17,324 bases of DNA, from assembly GCA_025453305.1 (NCBI GenBank), contig JALOQO010000008.1, positions 1 to 17,324 on the forward strand. Direction: 5' to 3'. Below, piece by piece: positions 13,069 to 17,324 of the stretch. Each line of letters starts with the position of its first letter. Position 1 is the first letter of the stretch. The notes beneath the pieces were generated by a model. The model was not told the DNA's origin, searched no databases, and saw only the letters and a program-made list of their open reading frames with translations. The stretch comes from Patescibacteria group bacterium. GTDB lineage: Bacteria > Patescibacteriota > Saccharimonadia > Saccharimonadales > CAIOMD01. The position numbers and the translations under genes were made by a program.

Positions 13069-13794
13069 ATGACAGACAGACAGGCCAAGATTTTAAGTGC
13101 AATAATAGAGCAGTACGCAGAAGTAGCCGTACCTGTTGGATCTGTTTTGTTAGCTAAAACTTTTGGTGTATCTTCTGCCACTATAAGAGCCGAAATGGCC
13201 CGCCTAGAAGAAATGGGTTACATCGAGCACCCCTATACATCTGCCGGCAGAATCCCTACCGATAAAGGCTACAGATTTTATGTTAACGGAGTTACAGAGC
13301 AAGCCAGTCCAGATCGCATAAATAGTAGTTACACCGAAAATAAAATCGATCGCAGTGCGAGAGCGATTGATGTTCGGGTAAGAAATGCTGGCCAAACTAG
13401 CCAAACAATTAGATCTGCGGTAGATAGCCTAGTTGATATCACTCATAATTTAGCGATTGCTACTATTGGTGATCAGCTTTATATGAGTGGCATGGGTTAT
13501 CTATTTAGTCAGCCCGAATTTCACGATGGTACCGCAGTTAAAGAGGTTGCCAAATTATTAGATAATCTAGAACCGTGGTTAAGAGAGGCCTCTCCAAACG
13601 AGCCTTTAAGTGTGTATATCGGGGCAGAAAACCCAATTGGTAAAGCCAGTGGGTGCAGTTTAATTATAAGTAAATTTAGGAGCCCCTATAGCGACAGGAG
13701 CTATATAGGTGTCGTAGGACCTACTCGCCAGAGTTATAGGCAGGTAATGGGACTAGTAAGGCATGCCGGGCAACTATTAGAACAGGTGTTATAA
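13069..13794 (+). CDS. hrcA: Heat-shock repressor HrcA (short form)
   Basis: 241 aa; family members are usually about 340, so roughly 100 residues of the central/insert region are absent. The N-terminal winged helix is well conserved (MTDRQAKILSAIIEQYAEVAVPVGS, then SSATIRAEMARLEEMGYIEHPYTSAGRIPTDKGYRFYV read in pieces, residues 1-70). The C-terminal GAF-like part keeps IGVVGPTRQSYRQVM, where the family has GPTRM.Y. It binds the two CIRCE sites in this window and represses its own operon and dnaK; folding of HrcA normally depends on GroEL, which is not here. Followed by grpE after 4 nt. No ribosome site. Confidence 0.93.
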   Translation: MTDRQAKILSAIIEQYAEVAVPVGSVLLAKTFGVSSATIRAEMARLEEMGYIEHPYTSAGRIPTDKGYRFYVNGVTEQASPDRINSSYTENKIDRSARAIDVRVRNAGQTSQTIRSAVDSLVDITHNLAIATIGDQLYMSGMGYLFSQPEFHDGTAVKEVAKLLDNLEPWLREASPNEPLSVYIGAENPIGKASGCSLIISKFRSPYSDRSYIGVVGPTRQSYRQVMGLVRHAGQLLEQVL

Positions 13795-13798
13795 ATTT

Positions 13799-14296
13799 AT
13801 GGCAAGACAACCCAAAAACCATACTTCAGATAAAACCAATAAGCTGGGTAAAACAGCAATTACTAGTAATCCTAAAAACGATGAACTCTTAGAATCGCTG
13901 CAAAGACTGCAGGCCGAATTTATTAACTACAAACGGCGGAGTGAAGAAGATAAAATAAAAGCTCTCGCCTTAGGTAAAGAACAAGCTATGAAAGCGTTGG
14001 TACCGGTTATCGATAATCTAGACAGAGCTCTAGCGCATGAACCAGAAGACATTAAAGAAAATCCTTGGGTAAAAGGCGTAGCCGGTATAGCCAAACAGCT
14101 AGAAACTGAACTTAAAACCCTGGGTCTAGAAAAGTTTGGCGAAATTGGAGATGTTTTTGATGCCCAGTATCACGATGCGGTTAGCATGGTAGACGGCGAT
14201 GGCGATACAGAGGTTATAGTTGGGGTGGCTCAAAAAGGCTATCTATTAGATGGCCGAGTTATCCGCCACGCCATAGTCCAGGTAGGCAAAAGGTAA
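13799..14296 (+). CDS. grpE: Nucleotide exchange factor GrpE
   Basis: 165 aa. A basic N-terminus is followed by the long coiled-coil helix (LLESLQRLQAEFINYKRRSEEDK, residues about 30-55), then the four-helix region with ALVPVIDNLDRALAH and the C-terminal beta-wing (FDAQYHDAVSMV... and VIRHAIVQVGKR). It releases ADP from DnaK. It lies in the hrcA operon, separated from dnaK by a small unknown gene and by a second CIRCE, so GrpE and DnaK are under parallel rather than strictly shared transcription. Confidence 0.97.
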   Translation: MARQPKNHTSDKTNKLGKTAITSNPKNDELLESLQRLQAEFINYKRRSEEDKIKALALGKEQAMKALVPVIDNLDRALAHEPEDIKENPWVKGVAGIAKQLETELKTLGLEKFGEIGDVFDAQYHDAVSMVDGDGDTEVIVGVAQKGYLLDGRVIRHAIVQVGKR

Positions 14297-14306
14297 GTTT
14301 ATAATT

Positions 14307-14558
14307 ATGGATGAATCATTCCCAAGGTCTACAGACCGAACAGAGCGTTTAAGCAAGGTATTGAATTTTGTAAATTCTGATACATTTTATACGATGCTTA
14401 AAACAGCACATCTAATAGATACTGAGCGCGGTGTTGGAGGAGAGGTAGCGGAACTAAAGAATCTAATTACAAGCAGGCTTACATATAGCCAAGATAGAGA
14501 GCGTGTTATTACCGAAATAGAAAATATCCTAACAAAAATTGTTAACGAAACAGGCTAA
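14307..14558 (+). CDS. 83-aa protein of unknown function between grpE and dnaK
   Basis: Begins MDESFPRSTDRTERLSKVLN. It is charged, predicted mostly helical, with no membrane segment, cysteine or recognised motif. It starts 10 nt after grpE, with AAAAGG about 12 nt before the ATG, and ends 23 nt before the dnaK CIRCE, so it should be co-expressed with hrcA-grpE. Codon use looks like its neighbours. The operon position suggests a chaperone-linked role, but nothing in the sequence shows one. Confidence 0.7.
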   Translation: MDESFPRSTDRTERLSKVLNFVNSDTFYTMLKTAHLIDTERGVGGEVAELKNLITSRLTYSQDRERVITEIENILTKIVNETG

Positions 14559-14581
14559 TTTAATAAAAAAAATTACAACAA

Positions 14582-14608
14582 TTAGCACTCTTGACTTGCG
14601 AGTGCTAG
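14582..14608 (+). promoter_or_regulatory. CIRCE operator of dnaK (one mismatch)
   Basis: TTAGCACTC, spacer TTGACTTGC, GAGTGCTAG; only the last base departs from consensus. As at hrcA, the -35 lies in the spacer. Confidence 0.97.
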
Positions 14609-14620
14609 TTTTTGTATGAT
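14591..14620 (+). promoter_or_regulatory. dnaK promoter
   Basis: TTGACT (14591-14596), 18 bp, TATGAT (14615-14620). The predicted start near 14627 gives a leader of about 50 nt that includes the AAAGGA ribosome site. Confidence 0.75.
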
Positions 14621-14677
14621 ATAGTTATTAGCAGTTAAGTTACCACAGTGCTAAATTATAGAAAGGAAAATATTATA

Positions 14678-16606
14678 ATGGGTAAAATAATTGGAATAGA
14701 TTTAGGAACAACCAATAGCGCAATGGCCGTAATGGAAGGTGGAAAGCCAGAAATAATTGCCAATATAGAGGGTGCTCGTACTACACCTAGTGTTGTTGCT
14801 GTCACCAAAAACGGTGAAAGAATAGTTGGCGCTCAAGCTCGCCGCCAGGCGGTTACGAACCCTTCTAATACTGTGTACGAAATGAAAAGGCTAATTGGCC
14901 GCCGATGGACAGATAAAGAAGTCCAGCGGGATATTAAACTTATGGGCTACGAAATGTCCAAAGGTTCAGATGGCAGCGTGAAAGTCAAAATGGGCGACAA
15001 AGATTATAGCCCAGAAGAACTATCTGCAATGGTGTTATCTAAACTAAAGGCCGATGCCGAGAGCTTTTTGGGCCAACCCGTATCAGAGGCTGTTATTACT
15101 GTTCCGGCATATTTTGATGACGCACAGCGCCAAGCTACAAAAGATGCTGGTAAGATCGCCGGCTTAGAAGTAAAACGAATTATAAATGAACCTACTGCCG
15201 CAGCTCTTGCATATGGTCTTGATAAAGAAGGCAAAGACGAAAAGATTGCTGTTTATGACCTAGGTGGCGGTACCTTTGATATTTCTATTCTAGAACTAGG
15301 CGACGGAGTATTTGAGGTTAAGAGTACCAACGGTGATACTCATTTGGGTGGAGCCGATTTTGATCGCACCATTGTAAATTACTTGCTAGAAGAGTTCAAA
15401 AAAGAACATGGTCTAGATCTTACAGATGACAAATCGGCTATGCAACGGCTACGAGATGAGGCCGAAAAGGCAAAAATTGAACTGTCTACAGCTACAGAAG
15501 TAGACATTAATCTGCCTTTCCTTACAGCTACAGCCGATGGCCCCGTACACTTTGAAATTAAATTAACCAGAGCCAAACTAGAAAGTCTTGTAGCCGATCT
15601 TGTAGATAGAACAGCAGAACCATGCACCAAAGCACTAAAAGATGCTGGTTTGAAAGCTAGCGATATTGATGCGGTGGTACTGGTTGGCGGTATGACTCGT
15701 ATGCCTGCCGTACAAGAAAAGGTTAAAAAGATTTTTGGTAAAGACCCAATGAAAGGTGTAAACCCAGACGAAGTTGTTGCTGTAGGTGCCGCTATACAGG
15801 GTGGAGTTTTAGCCGGTGATGTAAAAGATGTTCTTTTGCTAGATGTAACACCATTAAGCCTTGGTATAGAAACAATGGGCGGGGTTACTACAAAGCTTAT
15901 AGAGCGAAACACTACTATTCCATCAAGTAAAAGCGAGGTGTTTAGTACCGCTGCCGATAATCAACCACAGGTAGAAATTCATGTTTTGCAGGGTGAGCGC
16001 CAAATGTCAGCCGATAACAAAAGCCTAGGCCGATTTATTCTAGACGGAATTGCTCCAGCACCGCGCGGCATTCCGCAAATAGAAGTTACCTTTAATATTG
16101 ATGCTAACGGTATTTTACATGTAACCGCCAAAGATAAAGGAACCGGTAAAGAACAAAGTATTACTATCCAAAACAGTGGAAATTTGTCCAAAGAAGATAT
16201 AGAAAAGGCGGCCAAAGAGGCAGAAGCTCACGCAGAAGAAGATAAGAAAAAGCGCGAAGCCGTAGATGCTAAAAATGCCCTAGAAAACGGCATATATCAG
16301 GCAGAAAAGCTCAAAAAAGATAACGGCGACAAACTATCAGACGACGATAAAAAAGAGCTAGACAAGGTTATAGAAGAGGCCAAGAAAGCTCTAGAATCAG
16401 ACGATAAAGATAAGCTAGAAACAGCCGCCAAAGAACTTACAGACAAGCTTATGCCAATTGGCGCCAAGCTGTATGAGCAGGCTGCGCCCGCAGATTCAGG
16501 CGATGGGAAAGAGAAATCGGGTAATGGGGATGGTAAAGATGAGCCCGTAGAAGGCGAAGTCGTAGAAGAAAAAGACGACAAAAAGTCTGACAAGAAAGAA
16601 AAGTAG
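14678..16606 (+). CDS. dnaK: Chaperone DnaK (Hsp70)
   Basis: 642 aa. The nucleotide-binding domain opens [17 protein letters not shown] and includes the phosphate-2 motif [12 protein letters not shown] and the adenosine motif [12 protein letters not shown]. The interdomain linker [13 protein letters not shown] lies near residue 385, followed by the substrate domain and lid. The tail after about residue 600 is highly charged (Asp/Glu/Lys with Gly) in place of a conserved end motif. The ATG at 14678 is chosen because AAAGGA lies about 10 nt before it and the protein then starts exactly as the family does; a GTG 30 nt upstream would add an unsupported decapeptide. It works with GrpE and DnaJ, both encoded here. 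Confidence 0.98.
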   Translation: MGKIIGIDLGTTNSAMAVMEGGKPEIIANIEGARTTPSVVAVTKNGERIVGAQARRQAVTNPSNTVYEMKRLIGRRWTDKEVQRDIKLMGYEMSKGSDGSVKVKMGDKDYSPEELSAMVLSKLKADAESFLGQPVSEAVITVPAYFDDAQRQATKDAGKIAGLEVKRIINEPTAAALAYGLDKEGKDEKIAVYDLGGGTFDISILELGDGVFEVKSTNGDTHLGGADFDRTIVNYLLEEFKKEHGLDLTDDKSAMQRLRDEAEKAKIELSTATEVDINLPFLTATADGPVHFEIKLTRAKLESLVADLVDRTAEPCTKALKDAGLKASDIDAVVLVGGMTRMPAVQEKVKKIFGKDPMKGVNPDEVVAVGAAIQGGVLAGDVKDVLLLDVTPLSLGIETMGGVTTKLIERNTTIPSSKSEVFSTAADNQPQVEIHVLQGERQMSADNKSLGRFILDGIAPAPRGIPQIEVTFNIDANGILHVTAKDKGTGKEQSITIQNSGNLSKEDIEKAAKEAEAHAEEDKKKREAVDAKNALENGIYQAEKLKKDNGDKLSDDDKKELDKVIEEAKKALESDDKDKLETAAKELTDKLMPIGAKLYEQAAPADSGDGKEKSGNGDGKDEPVEGEVVEEKDDKKSDKKEK

Positions 16607-16611
16607 CCAAA

Positions 16612-16998
16612 GTGATAACTAAAGAGCTCGCTGGATGTGTTATTTATAATGACAAAGGCGAGCTTTTGGTGTTACACAGAAACACTCCCCATCTAACGCA
16701 GTGGGAACTACCTGGTGGCAAAATTAGGCAAGGCGAATCGGCCGAAAATTCCGCAGTTAGAGAACTAAGAGAAGAGCTATCTATCAAAGTTAAGATATTA
16801 CGATATTTGGGTGGTGCTGAATTTGTCCAAAACAATATAAAATGGAACTATAATTGGTTAGAGGCTGAAATAGTTAATGGCGAACCAAGCATTGGTGAAC
16901 CTGATATTTTTGATAATTTTAGCTACTTTAGTATTAAGGAACTTACAAAAATGAACGACATTTCACCAAATCTAGTAAACTTATTAAAGGTGATTTAA
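16612..16998 (+). CDS. NUDIX hydrolase
   Basis: 128 aa, single NUDIX domain. The box is GGKIRQGE, seven residues, RELREEL, SI (about residues 36-58), fitting Gx5Ex7REUxEExGU except that the late Gly is Ser; the metal-binding glutamates are intact. WELPGG before the box is typical of MutT/8-oxo-dGTP-like members, but substrate cannot be assigned. The start is GTG, 5 nt after the dnaK stop. Its place between dnaK and dnaJ would give it heat-shock (CIRCE) control, plausible for a sanitising enzyme under oxidative or thermal stress. Confidence 0.9.
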   Translation: MITKELAGCVIYNDKGELLVLHRNTPHLTQWELPGGKIRQGESAENSAVRELREELSIKVKILRYLGGAEFVQNNIKWNYNWLEAEIVNGEPSIGEPDIFDNFSYFSIKELTKMNDISPNLVNLLKVI

Positions 16999-17007
16999 CT
17001 ACACATT

Positions 17008-17324
17008 ATGACAAAACGAGATTATTATGAAGTTTTAGGAGTTAGCAAGGATGCTAGCGCAGATGAAATTAAGAAGGCTTTTAGGCGCGCTGCAGTTCAA
17101 CATCATCCCGATAAAGAAGGTGGTGATGAAACCAAGTTCAAAGAGATAAACGAGGCCTACGAGGTGTTAAAAGACACCGAAAAGCGCAAAAGATATGATC
17201 AATTTGGTCATGCTGGTGTTGGTGGCGCTGGTAACCAAGGTTACGGCGGTGGCGCATACGACTTTAGTGGTGGCGGCTTTGATTTTAGTGGCCAAAATAT
17301 TAACTTTGATTTTGGTGATATGGG
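17008..17324 (+). CDS. dnaJ: Chaperone DnaJ, N-terminal part (cut by window end)
   Basis: 105 codons are visible and the frame stays open to the edge. The J-domain (residues 1-70) begins [20 protein letters not shown] and carries the essential HPD at 33-35, followed by [13 protein letters not shown] Gly/Phe-rich region begins at about 71 ([18 protein letters not shown]), as in class A/B DnaJ; the zinc-finger region is beyond the window. It stimulates DnaK ATPase and delivers substrates. AAAGGTGAT lies about 14 nt upstream and serves as a probable ribosome site within the end of the NUDIX gene. Confidence 0.96.
   Translation, partial: MTKRDYYEVLGVSKDASADEIKKAFRRAAVQHHPDKEGGDETKFKEINEAYEVLKDTEKRKRYDQFGHAGVGGAGNQGYGGGAYDFSGGGFDFSGQNINFDFGDM

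Noticed and set aside
15379..15912. Long minus-strand ORF (177 codons) opposite dnaK
   Set aside because: Serine/proline-rich shadow of a strongly conserved gene; no domain pattern or ribosome site.
5353..17324. Recoded genetic code (TGA as Gly, as in some CPR phyla)
   Set aside because: The conserved genes (tilS, ftsH, murJ, lepA, dnaK) contain no internal TGA, and TGA is used as a stop in the minus-strand operon, so code 11 fits.

Overview
The window looks like chromosome from a reduced-genome, low-GC bacterium, most probably a Patescibacteria/CPR member and best guess Saccharibacteria. The basis is judgement rather than a search. Genes are short versions of their families: TilS is 300 aa, HrcA is 241 aa. 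The guanylate-kinase-like protein has a lineage-style altered P-loop, Shine-Dalgarno sequences are absent before many genes, and TGA serves as an ordinary stop. No phage, IS or CRISPR hallmarks were found.

Layout. (1) 1-300: a minus-strand tRNA-Glu(CTC) gene split in its D-loop by an 84-nt insert that behaves like an intron. (2) 301-609: a minus-strand RRM RNA-binding protein with its own terminator. (3) 751-3335: a tightly coupled minus-strand operon (small membrane protein, cysteine-free CcdA/DsbD-like membrane protein, stand-alone ATP-cone, FAD/NAD(P) disulfide oxidoreductase). (4) 3416-4381: divergently, a soluble protein that looks like a P-type ATPase stripped of its membrane helices and catalytic residues. 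(5) 4393-5058: a near-consensus promoter driving a short unit with a 28-codon ORF, a structured 3' part and a terminator; then a CAT-anticodon tRNA whose 3' end plus terminator is repeated perfectly 187 bp downstream, ending against a 5'-truncated MazG-like gene. (6) 5059-11531: plus-strand housekeeping run mazG-like, tilS, ftsH, murJ, lepA. (7) 11528-11980: bcp peroxiredoxin, tail-to-tail with lepA. (8) 12015-12755: guanylate-kinase-like gene. (9) 12756-13068: duplicated hrcA promoter region, one copy with half a CIRCE and one with a perfect CIRCE. (10) 13069-17324: chaperone cluster hrcA, grpE, an unknown 83-aa gene, dnaK (with its own CIRCE), a NUDIX gene and the start of dnaJ.

How the parts work together. 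HrcA should repress both CIRCE promoters, one before hrcA-grpE and one before dnaK-nudix-dnaJ, giving a two-promoter, self-regulated chaperone regulon; FtsH adds membrane proteolysis. TilS and LepA serve translation and MurJ serves peptidoglycan export. The minus-strand operon suggests a thiol/redox or membrane task that I cannot name.

The items I would check first are the interrupted tRNA-Glu, the membrane-less P-type ATPase relic, the 28-aa ORF/RNA unit at 4393-4675, and the two separate duplications of about 90 bp spaced about 180 bp apart.
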